In this document: piece after piece, positions 7,650-16,037 of the stretch
Numbering within the stretch: the first letter of the stretch is position 1
How the letters are laid out: the number at the start of each line of letters is the position of its first letter
From: Bacteroidales bacterium UBA1182
Lineage (GTDB): Bacteria > Bacteroidota > Bacteroidia > Bacteroidales > Bacteroidaceae
Direction: 5' to 3'
NCBI GenBank assembly: GCA_002310015.1
Contig: DBYQ01000011.1
Span: forward strand, 1,865 to 25,022
DNA length: 23,158 nt
Made by a program: the position numbers and the translations under genes
Notes under the pieces: generated by a model
Seen by the model: only the letters and a program-made list of their open reading frames with translations
Database searches by the model: none
Told to the model about the DNA's origin: nothing

Positions 7650-8234
7650 ATGGAACTTCCGTATAGGATAATACTCGCATCGAACTCACCACGCAGGCGT
7701 GAGCTGCTGGGTGGTTTGGGGCTGGACTTTACCGTCAAGGTTATAGATGGTATAGATGAATCCTGGCCGCATGATTTGAAAGGTGAGGATATCCCGCTTT
7801 ACATATCGCGTGAGAAAGCCGCTCCTTATAAATCCATTATTACTCCCGATGAGCTTGTCATTACCGCCGATACAATAGTCTATGTTGATGGTGAGGTACT
7901 GGGCAAGCCCGCTGACAAGGCTGATGCCGTACGTATGCTTAAACTGATTTCCGGCCGATGGCATGAGGTTATAACAGGTGTAACCCTTATGACCGCAGAG
8001 CGTGAACGCAGTTTTGCCGTAACCACCAAGGTCAAGTTCTGCAATCTTACGGATGCAGAGATAAACCGATATGTGGAGAGTGGCCTGCCAATGGACAAAG
8101 CCGGTGCCTACGGAATCCAGGAGTGGATAGGTTACGTGGGGGTGGAGGCCATTGAGGGCAGCTATTTCAATGTGGTGGGCCTTCCGGTCCAGCGGCTTTA
8201 CCGCGAACTTATGAACTTTTGCAAAAACGAATAA
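7650..8234 (+). CDS. maf: Maf-family nucleoside triphosphate pyrophosphatase
   Basis: Maf proteins hydrolyse non-canonical or pyrimidine nucleoside triphosphates to monophosphates (house-cleaning). The family signature 'LASNSPRRRELL' lies near the N-terminus. It is followed by 'ISREKA' (about 57), 'VITADTIV' (about 71-78) with the catalytic Asp, and 'LGKPADKADA'. The protein is 194 residues from the ATG at 7650, which lies 1 nt after the kdsC stop. An in-frame ATG at 7626 would add 8 residues and overlap kdsC; both starts are plausible. Substrate preference (dTTP/UTP versus m7GTP) cannot be settled by eye. It is followed after 17 nt by the GH43 gene on the same strand. Confidence 0.87.
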   Translation: MELPYRIILASNSPRRRELLGGLGLDFTVKVIDGIDESWPHDLKGEDIPLYISREKAAPYKSIITPDELVITADTIVYVDGEVLGKPADKADAVRMLKLISGRWHEVITGVTLMTAERERSFAVTTKVKFCNLTDAEINRYVESGLPMDKAGAYGIQEWIGYVGVEAIEGSYFNVVGLPVQRLYRELMNFCKNE

Positions 8235-8251
8235 TCAATTTCCTTAAACTT

Positions 8252-10963
8252 ATGAAAACTACAAGACAATTACTGACCATGGCGGCAATGCTGCCTGTTC
8301 TGGCATCGGCCCAGAACCCTATCATCAGCACCGTATTCACCCCAGATCCTGCGCCGTTCGTATATGGTGACAAGGTCTATCTCTTTACTGATCATGATGA
8401 GGACGGCCGCAACCGGGACTTCAACATGAAGGATTGGATGCTGTTCAGCACCGAGGATATGGTAAACTGGACATATTTAGGCACTCAGGTTACTACCGCC
8501 ACGTTCAAGTGGGCCCGTCAGGGACAACGTGCATGGGCTTGCCAGGGCGTGGAGCGCAACGGCAAGTGGTACTGGTACGTATGCTGCAACAAGGCTACCG
8601 GTGGCGATGCTCTGGCTGTAGCCGTGGCCGATGACCCTCAGGGTCCATGGACCGATGCCATAGGCGGCCCCCTGGCTGAAGGGTTCGGATTCATTGATCC
8701 TACAGTATTCATTGATGATGACGGCCGCGCATACCTGTTCTGGGGCAACAAGGGGCTCTGGTACGGTGAACTGAATGATGATATGGTATCATTCAAGAAC
8801 GGCTGGCAGGAGGTGCCGGGCTATCATGATCCGGAGTGTTTTGGTGAACTGCAGTCTAAGATGAACTGGGCCAAGGGACAGAATGAGATGATGACCCAGT
8901 ATGAGGAGGGGCCATGGATCATGAAACGTAACGGGACTTACATTCTTTCATATCCGGCAGGTGGTGTGCCTGAACATATGGCATATTCAACCGCTCCAAC
9001 CATCAACGGACCGTGGACATATCGTGGCCGTATCATGGATGAGGCAGAGAACAGTTTTACCATACATGGCGGTAATATCACATTCAAGGGCCGTGACTTT
9101 ATGTTCTACCATAACGGCGGTCTGCCAGGAGGTGGCGGTTATAACCGCTCGGCATGCGTGGAGGAGTTCAAGTGGAATGCTGACGGTTCATTCCCGTTCA
9201 TACCGTTTACCAAGGAGGGCGTTGTCACTCCCATAAAGAACCTTGATCCCTATACTCGCGTTGAGGCTGAGACTCAGGCAGAGTCACGTGGTCTGAAAGT
9301 GGACCGCCGTGCCGGTAAGGAGCATTTTGTAACTGATATAGATGACGGTGACTGGATCCGTGTACGCTCTGTTGATTTCAAGGATTGCGGTCAGAAGGCC
9401 GTAGTTGTAGTGGTAGGTGAGCAGAAGGGTAAGGGCACCATAGAGTTTTATATTGACGGTATGGAGGGTGAGCCTTTCTGCAAGGTACCTGTCAATACAG
9501 ATAATGCAGGCTTCCGCACAACCGCATTTACATATCTGATAGATACAGATATAAAAGGCGTTCATGACCTCTATCTCAAGTTCCGTTGTGATGATGAGAA
9601 GCCTTTTACGCTTGACTGGTGGCAGTTCAACGCTCACGCCAATATGCCCGTCATACAAACCCGATTTACTGCCGATCCTGCACCGGTGGTTATAAATGAC
9701 AAGGTATTCCTCTACACTACACATGATGAGGATGGCGCCCGCGGCTTTGAGATGTTTGACTGGCTGCTCTATACATCAGATGATATGGTAAACTGGCAGG
9801 ATCACGGTGCTGTGGCATCACTTGATGATTTCAAGTACTATGACGGCAAGAACGGTGCCTGGGCAGAGCAGGTGGTTGAGGCTAACGGTGCATATTACAT
9901 GTATTGCCCCATACACGGCCATGGTATTGGCGTACTCACTGCCGATTCTCCTTACGGTCCGTTCCATGATCCATTAGGTGAGCCTTTGGTATGGCAGAAG
10001 GAGCATTGGGATGACATTGATCCCACCGTATTGATTGATGATGACGGTCAGGCATATATGTATTGGGGTAATCCCAATGTATATTCAGTAAAACTGGGTA
10101 AGGATATGATTTCACTGGCCGGTCCCATTGTGAAACATCCCAAGATTGAGGATTATCAGGAGGGACCGTGGATATGGAAGCATGACGGCCATTATTATCT
10201 GGCATTTGCATCTACCTGCTGCCCGGAGGGTATAGGTTATGCCATGAGTGACGGCCCTGAGGGCCCTTGGGAGTATAAAGGCCATATCATGGACCACACC
10301 GTACGTACACGTGGTAATCATCCCGGTATCATTGAGTTCAAGGGTAAGAGTTATGTGTTTGGCCTGAATTATGACATAATGCATCTTAAGACATTTGCAC
10401 ATGCTGAGCAGCGTTCCGTTTCAGTTGCTGAGATGCATTATAATCCGGACGGAACCATTCAAGAGGTTCCATATTTCATAGACAATGTGGTTGAACAGGT
10501 AAAGACGTTTGATCCATACCGTCGTGATAAGGAGTATCTGACACATCATGTAGAGGCTGAGACAATGGCTTGGGGTTATGGCCTTAAGACCTCGTACGTG
10601 GATGACGAATATGAATTTGATGATGAGTTGGGTTATCTGCCGCGCAATATGTATGTACACGACATTGACAATGGTGAGTATATTCTGGTGCGTGGTGTGG
10701 ATTTCGGCCGCAAGGGTTCCAAGAAGATGTATGTATCGGTGGGCTCAGACGGCCTGGGCTGCATAGAGATTCATCTTGACAGTCTGGACGGTCCTGCGGT
10801 AGGCGTGATTCCAATTAAACCCACCGGCGGCAAACTGGAATTTGAGATATTCAGCACCAAATACTCTCCCAAGCGTAGGATACGCGGAACCCACGACCTC
10901 TACTTTGTGTTCACAGGCGTTGGCAGGGACCTGTTTACTTTTGACTGGTGGAAGTGTAAGTAA
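8252..10963 (+). CDS. Secreted double glycoside hydrolase: GH43-CBM6-GH43-CBM6
   Basis: This 903-residue protein has a signal peptide (about 1-20, ending ASA) and two similar halves. Half one is a GH43 five-bladed propeller (about 24-325) with the expected Asp base 32 (TPDPAP), Asp 149 (FIDPTVFIDDDG) and Glu acid 219 (YEEGPW), then a CBM6-like beta-sandwich (about 335-463). Half two repeats this with Asp475 (TADPAP), Asp590 (DIDPTVLIDDDG) and Glu637 (YQEGPW), then a second CBM6-like domain (about 765-903, ending FTFDWWK like the first's FTLDWWQ). GH43 enzymes are arabinofuranosidases, xylosidases or endo-arabinanases; the subfamily is not determinable here. The start at 8252 is chosen for the signal peptide; an in-frame ATG at 8219 overlaps maf. 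The terminator is at 10988-11034. Confidence 0.87.
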   Translation: MKTTRQLLTMAAMLPVLASAQNPIISTVFTPDPAPFVYGDKVYLFTDHDEDGRNRDFNMKDWMLFSTEDMVNWTYLGTQVTTATFKWARQGQRAWACQGVERNGKWYWYVCCNKATGGDALAVAVADDPQGPWTDAIGGPLAEGFGFIDPTVFIDDDGRAYLFWGNKGLWYGELNDDMVSFKNGWQEVPGYHDPECFGELQSKMNWAKGQNEMMTQYEEGPWIMKRNGTYILSYPAGGVPEHMAYSTAPTINGPWTYRGRIMDEAENSFTIHGGNITFKGRDFMFYHNGGLPGGGGYNRSACVEEFKWNADGSFPFIPFTKEGVVTPIKNLDPYTRVEAETQAESRGLKVDRRAGKEHFVTDIDDGDWIRVRSVDFKDCGQKAVVVVVGEQKGKGTIEFYIDGMEGEPFCKVPVNTDNAGFRTTAFTYLIDTDIKGVHDLYLKFRCDDEKPFTLDWWQFNAHANMPVIQTRFTADPAPVVINDKVFLYTTHDEDGARGFEMFDWLLYTSDDMVNWQDHGAVASLDDFKYYDGKNGAWAEQVVEANGAYYMYCPIHGHGIGVLTADSPYGPFHDPLGEPLVWQKEHWDDIDPTVLIDDDGQAYMYWGNPNVYSVKLGKDMISLAGPIVKHPKIEDYQEGPWIWKHDGHYYLAFASTCCPEGIGYAMSDGPEGPWEYKGHIMDHTVRTRGNHPGIIEFKGKSYVFGLNYDIMHLKTFAHAEQRSVSVAEMHYNPDGTIQEVPYFIDNVVEQVKTFDPYRRDKEYLTHHVEAETMAWGYGLKTSYVDDEYEFDDELGYLPRNMYVHDIDNGEYILVRGVDFGRKGSKKMYVSVGSDGLGCIEIHLDSLDGPAVGVIPIKPTGGKLEFEIFSTKYSPKRRIRGTHDLYFVFTGVGRDLFTFDWWKCK

Positions 10964-10994
10964 ATTGAGAATTGAGAGTTGAGAATTGAGAATT
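10963..10994 (+). repeat. Heptanucleotide direct repeat (AATTGAG)
   Basis: AATTGAG, AATTGAG, AGTTGAG and AATTGAG run in perfect 7-nt register from the last base of the GH43 stop codon, ending in AATTAAA. One unit has a single change. It feeds directly into the terminator stem, whose outer arm uses the last GAGAATT. It is too short for CRISPR and no spacers are present. Confidence 0.75.
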
Positions 10995-11034
10995 AAAAAA
11001 AGCGTTCGAACCGAACGCTTTTTTTTTAATTCTC
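10988..11034. terminator. Bidirectional terminator between the GH43 and hdr operons
   Basis: AGCGTTCG (11001-11008) pairs with CGAACGCT (11012-11019) around an AAC loop. The stem is flanked by an A-run on the left and a T-run on the right, and outer arms GAGAATT (10988-10994) and AATTCTC (11028-11034) extend the pairing. It has a U-tract on both strands, so it serves both the plus-strand GH43 gene and the minus-strand HdrA-like gene, whose TAA stop (11028-11026) lies in it. Confidence 0.88.
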
Positions 11035-12060
11035 ATTTTTTAATTGGTCTATATAGTCTTTGATAGACAGCGCCGCAGCGCGTGCATCATTCACTGAGTC
11101 CCAGACTGACATGGGGCGCTTGCATGAGCCTGCTGCAAACAGACCGGGCTTGCCGGTGTCGTTGTCATAGAGGTGCGGGCTTACGGTCTTGATGAATCCG
11201 TACTCTCCGCTTATGTCACAAGCCTTGCCCAATACCTTGGTGCCGCATGATGCCTCCATACCTACCATAAGTACCAGAAGGTCAGTAGTCATCTTGAGTG
11301 GCAGGCCCATAAGAGTGTCCTCACTCTTGAGCTGTACACGGCCGTCAAATGTGGCTGCTGCCTCCGATATGCGGCCGCGCACAAAACTTACGCCGTATTT
11401 CTCCTGGGCGGTGCGGTACATCTCCTCAAAGCCCTGTCCCCACATACGCAGGTCCATATAGAATACTGAAACGTCACATGACGGAATCTGTTTCTTGACC
11501 TCAATGGCCTGTTTTACGGCGGTCACGCAGCAGAGCTTGGAGCAGTAGTTGTTACCGCTCTTCTCATCACGTGAGCCTACGCACTGCAGGAATGTTATGC
11601 GCTTGGGAACATCACCGTTGGCGTTGGTTATCTTGGAGTGCTTTATCATATTCTCCATATCGAGTGAAGTGATAACGCCCTTGTATATGCCGTAACCAAG
11701 TTCCTCCTTGCGGTGTGCGTCAAAAACCTGATAGCCGGTAGCCACAAGTACCGCATCGGCCACGTATGTCTGTCCTTTGGCGTCAAACAGTTTCCATTCA
11801 GTACCCTGCCATTTTGCATCAACAATGTCAATGCCAAACGCTGAGGTTATGCCGTCAGTGAGCAGTTTGCCGCTCAAGTCATCGGCAATCTCCTGGGCTG
11901 CCTGAAAATTTGGGAACAGGAAAGCCTTGTCCTGAATGTTCTTAAGCGGTGACTCGGATTTCTCAAACAGAGTTACCTGTACACCTCCACGGGCCAATAC
12001 TGAAGCGGCCTCAATACCGGCGGGGCCGGCTCCTATTATAGCGACTTTTCTCATACTCAA
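11026..12060 (-). CDS. HdrA-like FAD-dependent oxidoreductase subunit
   Basis: This 344-residue flavoprotein starts with the FAD-binding dinucleotide fold 'GAGPAG' (residues 10-15) and a second 'LVATGY' (105-110). The C-terminal FAD motif is 'GLFAAGSC' (306-313). The HdrA-specific iron-sulfur segment is 'CVGSRD' (Cys160) with 'CSKLCC' (Cys173, 177, 178). At 344 residues it is far shorter than methanogen HdrA (about 650) and somewhat shorter than QmoA. It lacks extra ferredoxin or thioredoxin-reductase-like inserts, so it may pass electrons rather than bifurcate them; that is inference. It is the last gene of the VOC-hdr operon, 4 nt after the HdrB-like gene. Confidence 0.82.
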   Translation of the reverse strand: MSMRKVAIIGAGPAGIEAASVLARGGVQVTLFEKSESPLKNIQDKAFLFPNFQAAQEIADDLSGKLLTDGITSAFGIDIVDAKWQGTEWKLFDAKGQTYVADAVLVATGYQVFDAHRKEELGYGIYKGVITSLDMENMIKHSKITNANGDVPKRITFLQCVGSRDEKSGNNYCSKLCCVTAVKQAIEVKKQIPSCDVSVFYMDLRMWGQGFEEMYRTAQEKYGVSFVRGRISEAAATFDGRVQLKSEDTLMGLPLKMTTDLLVLMVGMEASCGTKVLGKACDISGEYGFIKTVSPHLYDNDTGKPGLFAAGSCKRPMSVWDSVNDARAAALSIKDYIDQLKNEN

Positions 12061-12064
12061 TAAA

Positions 12065-13120
12065 TTACACTAACAGGTTCTCAGGTTTCTCCGGTGCACG
12101 CAGAATCTTGCCGTCAGCTGCTCTGTACTTGTCTTTAGGATCATACGGTATGCCTATCTTGTCAAGCAGGCGCTCTGCCTGTACCTGATGTATCTGCAGT
12201 CCCAGTTCCCATGGATTGTAACCCAGCAGCAGGCCGGCCATCTCCTCATATGTTAGTACCGGTATGCCGTAGCCTTCGCGGTCATATGTGCGGTGCTCCA
12301 TTTCGGCAATGGTATATTGCCAGCGGTCCAGGAACATGGAACATCCGGGGCAGTTGGATACAATGAAATCAGGCTCATACGGCTCCATGGATTCCAGTTT
12401 CTTCTTGGTGTTGGAGACGGAGTAGCCGCGGTTCTCCTGCACCAGATACTGGCGGAATCCGAATCCGCAGCAGTGACGGCGCTCAGGGTAATCAACCACC
12501 TCACCGCCCCAGGCCTCAATCATACCTGCCAGTACATAGGGGAACTCAGCCTTGCCCACGCCCTTGTCGGGGAATATCTTGGCATAGTGGCAGCCTATGT
12601 GCTCCACAACCTTGAGGGGCTTGCCTGTAAAGCGGTTCACCAGACGGTATTTCATTTTCTCAGCCAGTTCATTACGGAAATGGTATATTACATCCGATGG
12701 ATGAGCAATGTTCTTGGGCAGGTTGAACTCCCGCTTGCAGGCCTTGTACAGGTTCTCACGGGTCTTATCCAGTAGTTCCGGATGTTCCTGCCACATGTGG
12801 CACATCTCAGTGAATACGCCGAACGATGTTACGCATGAGGGTACGTAGTTCTCATATCCGTGCTCGGTCATAAGTGAGAACAGACGGGCCACTACGGTCA
12901 TGGTGGTCTCTAAAGGTACCAGGTCAGTATGGTAGCCTATGCCGGTGCAGGTATGCTGACGGAAATCATCAAAGATGTCCTTGTTCAGTTCCTCCCTCAG
13001 CATGCGGAGGAATGCAGCCTCTGATCCGGGAAAGAAGGTCTGACGAATACAACTACGCTCGTAGAAGTAGTGGTCATCAGCTATCGTCTTCTGATATTCG
13101 TTCCAAAAACGGTTTGCCAT
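12065..13120 (-). CDS. HdrB-like CCG-domain subunit
   Basis: This 351-residue protein carries a full C-terminal cysteine-rich CCG motif: Cys177, then CC at 217-218, then CPGC at 257-260. In heterodisulfide reductase such motifs bind a non-cubane [4Fe-4S] cluster that reduces a disulfide. The N-terminal CCG copy is degenerate. Cys24, Cys58 and Cys96 keep the spacing, but CC reads CT and CxxC reads CVTS, so one non-cubane cluster rather than two is expected. A C-terminal extension (about 290-351) follows. It is 9 nt downstream of the membrane fusion gene. Lactate-utilisation or GlpC-type subunits were considered, but the CPGC spacing and the HdrA neighbour favour HdrB. Confidence 0.83.
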   Translation of the reverse strand: MANRFWNEYQKTIADDHYFYERSCIRQTFFPGSEAAFLRMLREELNKDIFDDFRQHTCTGIGYHTDLVPLETTMTVVARLFSLMTEHGYENYVPSCVTSFGVFTEMCHMWQEHPELLDKTRENLYKACKREFNLPKNIAHPSDVIYHFRNELAEKMKYRLVNRFTGKPLKVVEHIGCHYAKIFPDKGVGKAEFPYVLAGMIEAWGGEVVDYPERRHCCGFGFRQYLVQENRGYSVSNTKKKLESMEPYEPDFIVSNCPGCSMFLDRWQYTIAEMEHRTYDREGYGIPVLTYEEMAGLLLGYNPWELGLQIHQVQAERLLDKIGIPYDPKDKYRAADGKILRAPEKPENLLV

Positions 13121-13129
13121 AATTCAGTC

Positions 13130-15085
13130 TTAGTTAATCAGGTTTTCAGCAACCACCTCTGCTATATCCCTTACAGGGTAGTCATTTGTGGCATGCTGGA
13201 ACGCTTTCTTGCACATGGGGCATGCGGTCACTATTGCATCAACCGGCTTGCTGGTCAGGTTGGCAAGTGATGCGTTCCTTATCTGGGTCTGCTCCTCAAT
13301 GCTGAGCTTGGTATCGCCCAGGTTGAATCCGCAGCATACGCTCTTTTCTCTCTGGAAACGGGTCTTCTGGAGGTTGGTCACGGCGCTGAGCACATTACGC
13401 GGCTCGTCATATATTCCGCAACCACGGCCCAGTTCACACGGGTCATGATATGAGACCTTGCGGTCATCATGACGCACCTTGATGCGGCCCTGCTTGATAA
13501 GCATGTCTATATACTCGGTATGATGGACAACCGGTATGTTGAGATCGTATTCTTTCTTGAATGACTGATAGCAGATAGGGCAGGATGTAACCAGCATCGT
13601 GGCGCCTGATTTCTCTATCAGGTCTGTATTCTTCTTGCGCAAATCGGCTGCCTGGTTAACGAATCCCTGCTGCTGCAACGGACGTCCGCAGCAGATGGTG
13701 TTCAGTTTGTCCATATACCAGTATTTCTGGTCAGCGGCATTGAATATACGCTCCATAGACTCTGTAATGCCAGGGGTAAGATGTGACATGCAACCTCCAA
13801 AGTATGCTACACGGCCTATTGCATTGAATGTGCCCTGTTTCTTGTTCAGATAGGTGTAGTTGCCCGTCGTATCAATCGGGCCCTTATCCCTTGTCTGGCG
13901 GCGCAATGCGCTCAGGTCAATGCCTACGGGGCAGTCAACCGTGCATCGGTCACACATAAGGCAGTTATCGGCTATCATCTTGAGGCGGCTGCCGCGTTCC
14001 TGGTTGCGCAGGCTGCGTATCAGATAGACAGACTGTATCTCATGGTTCTCAAGTACCTTGTCAAGCGGACAGCCTGATATGCACACACCGCAACGTGAGC
14101 AGGCGTTCAACTCAAAATAGGTGTAGCCTGTCTTGCCGGTCTCCTCCTTTACGCCGATCTTGCGGAAATATATGAGCAGCAGTTCCGTAAAGATGTGCAT
14201 ATAGCGGGTGAACGGCATGGTTACAAAGAATACACCCAGCATAAGGGAGTAGAGCATCCAGACCGATGTCTCTAAGCCGCGTACAATCATGGGGTCAAAC
14301 AGGTTTCCTACGGCCTGGGTAAAGAATCCGCCATTTCCGTACAGGCATGCCGTAACAGATTCTGCCAGCAGACGCAGCGGGAATATCATCCATAGTGAGA
14401 ACTTGGAGAACCTGTCCACAAGCGTATGCTTGGTGGTGCGCCGCATTCCCAGAATCTTGGACCAGAAGATCTTTATTATAGCCATTGTCAGACCCAGGAA
14501 TACGTAGAGCAGCAGGGCGTCCATCAGGTCTGAATAGGCCTTGTGCTGTCGGAACGATGCCGGTGCCTTGTGAACAAAATAACGGTAGAATATACCTACA
14601 TAGAACGGGCGGTGGTAGTGGATACGGGCAATGCCATCCTCTGTCTCCACGCGGTAACGGCGCTGGTTAAGAAACTCCGGATCCTTGTTTTCACCCTTGT
14701 TATAGATGAGCCAGCCGTTCTGGCTGTCAAGTTCATGAACCGTTTCAATGGACTGCTCATGCTGCATGGTGTAGAAAGCGTCACGGCTCTCAATGGCACC
14801 TACCACAATCAGCAGGAACCAACCCAGAGCATATGCCTGGTGCATTATTCCCAATAGCAGGTTCTTCTTTAGGATACGCACATGGAGCAGGCCCTCACGA
14901 ATCATCTCCCAGATGGCGGGGAATATCTTCCATGAGTACCAGTTGCTGCGTATTACCTTGCGCTGCTCATCACTGAACTTGCGTATCCAGCGGATATACT
15001 TGTAGATTATGATGCTGAACAGCAATACGGTTCCTATCAGGAACGGTATTACAAAATCATTATATGGATATGCGTGTATCTTCAT
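13130..15085 (-). CDS. Membrane DsrM/DsrK- or HdrE/HdrD-like fusion subunit
   Basis: This 651-residue protein fuses a membrane part to a redox part. Five predicted transmembrane helices lie at about 12-32, 82-100, 187-207, 228-247 and 275-297. His82 and His297 in the second and fifth helices are possible b-heme ligands, as in NarI/DsrM/HdrE. Two [4Fe-4S] ferredoxin motifs follow: Cys329/332/335/339 and Cys375/378/381/385. Then come two canonical CCG domains: Cys432, CC465-466, Cys502/505; and Cys550, CC584-585, Cys622/625. The spacings match CX31-39CCX35-36CxxC. It should link menaquinone to the cytosolic Hdr-like subunits. It sits mid-operon between an HdrC-like and the HdrB-like gene. Confidence 0.83.
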   Translation of the reverse strand: MKIHAYPYNDFVIPFLIGTVLLFSIIIYKYIRWIRKFSDEQRKVIRSNWYSWKIFPAIWEMIREGLLHVRILKKNLLLGIMHQAYALGWFLLIVVGAIESRDAFYTMQHEQSIETVHELDSQNGWLIYNKGENKDPEFLNQRRYRVETEDGIARIHYHRPFYVGIFYRYFVHKAPASFRQHKAYSDLMDALLLYVFLGLTMAIIKIFWSKILGMRRTTKHTLVDRFSKFSLWMIFPLRLLAESVTACLYGNGGFFTQAVGNLFDPMIVRGLETSVWMLYSLMLGVFFVTMPFTRYMHIFTELLLIYFRKIGVKEETGKTGYTYFELNACSRCGVCISGCPLDKVLENHEIQSVYLIRSLRNQERGSRLKMIADNCLMCDRCTVDCPVGIDLSALRRQTRDKGPIDTTGNYTYLNKKQGTFNAIGRVAYFGGCMSHLTPGITESMERIFNAADQKYWYMDKLNTICCGRPLQQQGFVNQAADLRKKNTDLIEKSGATMLVTSCPICYQSFKKEYDLNIPVVHHTEYIDMLIKQGRIKVRHDDRKVSYHDPCELGRGCGIYDEPRNVLSAVTNLQKTRFQREKSVCCGFNLGDTKLSIEEQTQIRNASLANLTSKPVDAIVTACPMCKKAFQHATNDYPVRDIAEVVAENLIN

Positions 15086-15091
15086 GGCGGC

Positions 15092-15424
15092 TTATTTTGT
15101 TTCGTCAAGAATCTGACGCATATTTATAATCAGTGAACGCAGATTTACCCCACGCGGGCAAACCAGTGTGCATTTTCCGCACAGCATACACTTCTTTAAT
15201 TCCTGATCCAGACCCTCATATTCACCGCGGCGGAATGATGTGTGTATGCGACGTATGCTGAAATCGGTGTATTGGCGTGCAGAGCATGTGGCACTGCAGC
15301 ATCCGCACTGGAAACAGCGCTTGAATGACGGTACACGGTCCATCAGTTTGTTGTACCGCTCAAGCGACACATTGTCCATGTTCTCCGATCGGGGAGCCTT
15401 TATGGAAAATCCGAATTTATTCAT
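15092..15424 (-). CDS. HdrC-like small ferredoxin subunit
   Basis: This 110-residue cytosolic protein has two [4Fe-4S] motifs: Cys37, 40, 43 and 47 (CFQCGCCSATC), and Cys79, 82, 85 and 89 (CMLCGKCTLVCP). The inter-motif text 'SIRRIHTSFRRGEY' resembles the spacer in HdrC proteins. It would relay electrons between the HdrA-like and CCG subunits. Its start overlaps the end of the next upstream gene by 8 nt (15417-15424), indicating translational coupling. It lies 6 nt upstream of the membrane fusion gene. Confidence 0.83.
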   Translation of the reverse strand: MNKFGFSIKAPRSENMDNVSLERYNKLMDRVPSFKRCFQCGCCSATCSARQYTDFSIRRIHTSFRRGEYEGLDQELKKCMLCGKCTLVCPRGVNLRSLIINMRQILDETK

Positions 15425-16034
15425 CGTGAGGACCGTTTAGAATTGTGTCGTGGAAATCCATGCCTCCGGTTACACGGAATATGTTGCGCAGTTCCTCCAT
15501 AGTCTCAGGGTTGATGGTGCGCAGTGCACCGGCACCTTCGCCGTGATAGTTGGCGCCGAACTTGGGGGCTACGGCCTTGATGTTCTTTATGTACCACTCC
15601 CAAACGGGCCCCTGCTCAGGATGCTTCTCAGGAAATACCACATCAGGATGAACGCAATAACCTATATTCAGAATGTTGCTGCCGACACCTCCCATCAGGT
15701 CAACCTGCTGGCGGCCCATGTGGCTCTCCTTGTAGTAACCCATATCCTGTGAAACCTTACGCAGGATATTGATTACGGCACCAGGCACATTGCCGCGCGG
15801 GCATCGGGGCTTGCATGACATGCACTGGCCGCAGTACCAGATGGTATCGGAACGCAGCAGTTTCTCAATCTGCTCCTCATCTCCACGCTGTACTGTGTCG
15901 CAGATTCGGCGGGGGTCATAGTCATAGAACTCGGCTGCGGGGCAGATGGCGGTACAGATGCCGCAGTTCATGCAAGCCTTAAGCGAGTCCTCATAGCGGA
16001 CATCAGACTTGATTATATCAATAAGATTTCCCAT
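15417..16034 (-). CDS. HdrC-like ferredoxin subunit, longer paralogue
   Basis: This 205-residue protein is a second HdrC-like electron carrier. The first [4Fe-4S] motif is Cys21, 24, 27 and 31 (CMNCGICTAICP) and the second is Cys68, 71, 74 and 78 (CGQCMSCKPRCP). Its spacing and 'DPRRICDTVQRG' spacer parallel the 110-residue gene. The C-terminal half (about 95-205) lacks further cysteine clusters and is of unknown role; it contains 'GEGAGALRTINPETMEELR'. Two HdrC genes in one operon could give separate contacts with the HdrB-like and membrane CCG subunits (inference). The gene starts 3 nt after the VOC gene. Confidence 0.82.
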   Translation of the reverse strand: MGNLIDIIKSDVRYEDSLKACMNCGICTAICPAAEFYDYDPRRICDTVQRGDEEQIEKLLRSDTIWYCGQCMSCKPRCPRGNVPGAVINILRKVSQDMGYYKESHMGRQQVDLMGGVGSNILNIGYCVHPDVVFPEKHPEQGPVWEWYIKNIKAVAPKFGANYHGEGAGALRTINPETMEELRNIFRVTGGMDFHDTILNGPHDE

Positions 16035-16037
16035 TGT

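Noticed and set aside
9284..9724. Minus-strand open frames within the GH43 gene
   Set aside because: They are antisense to a full-length gene with intact catalytic motifs on the plus strand and have no family features.
10963..10994. Possible CRISPR-like array of short repeats
   Set aside because: The units are 7 nt long, contiguous and without spacers, and no cas gene is present; it is a simple tandem repeat.
11026..15085. Electron-bifurcating methanogen-type Hdr/Mvh complex
   Set aside because: The HdrA-like protein is short and lacks the extra domains, and no hydrogenase or MvhD gene is present.
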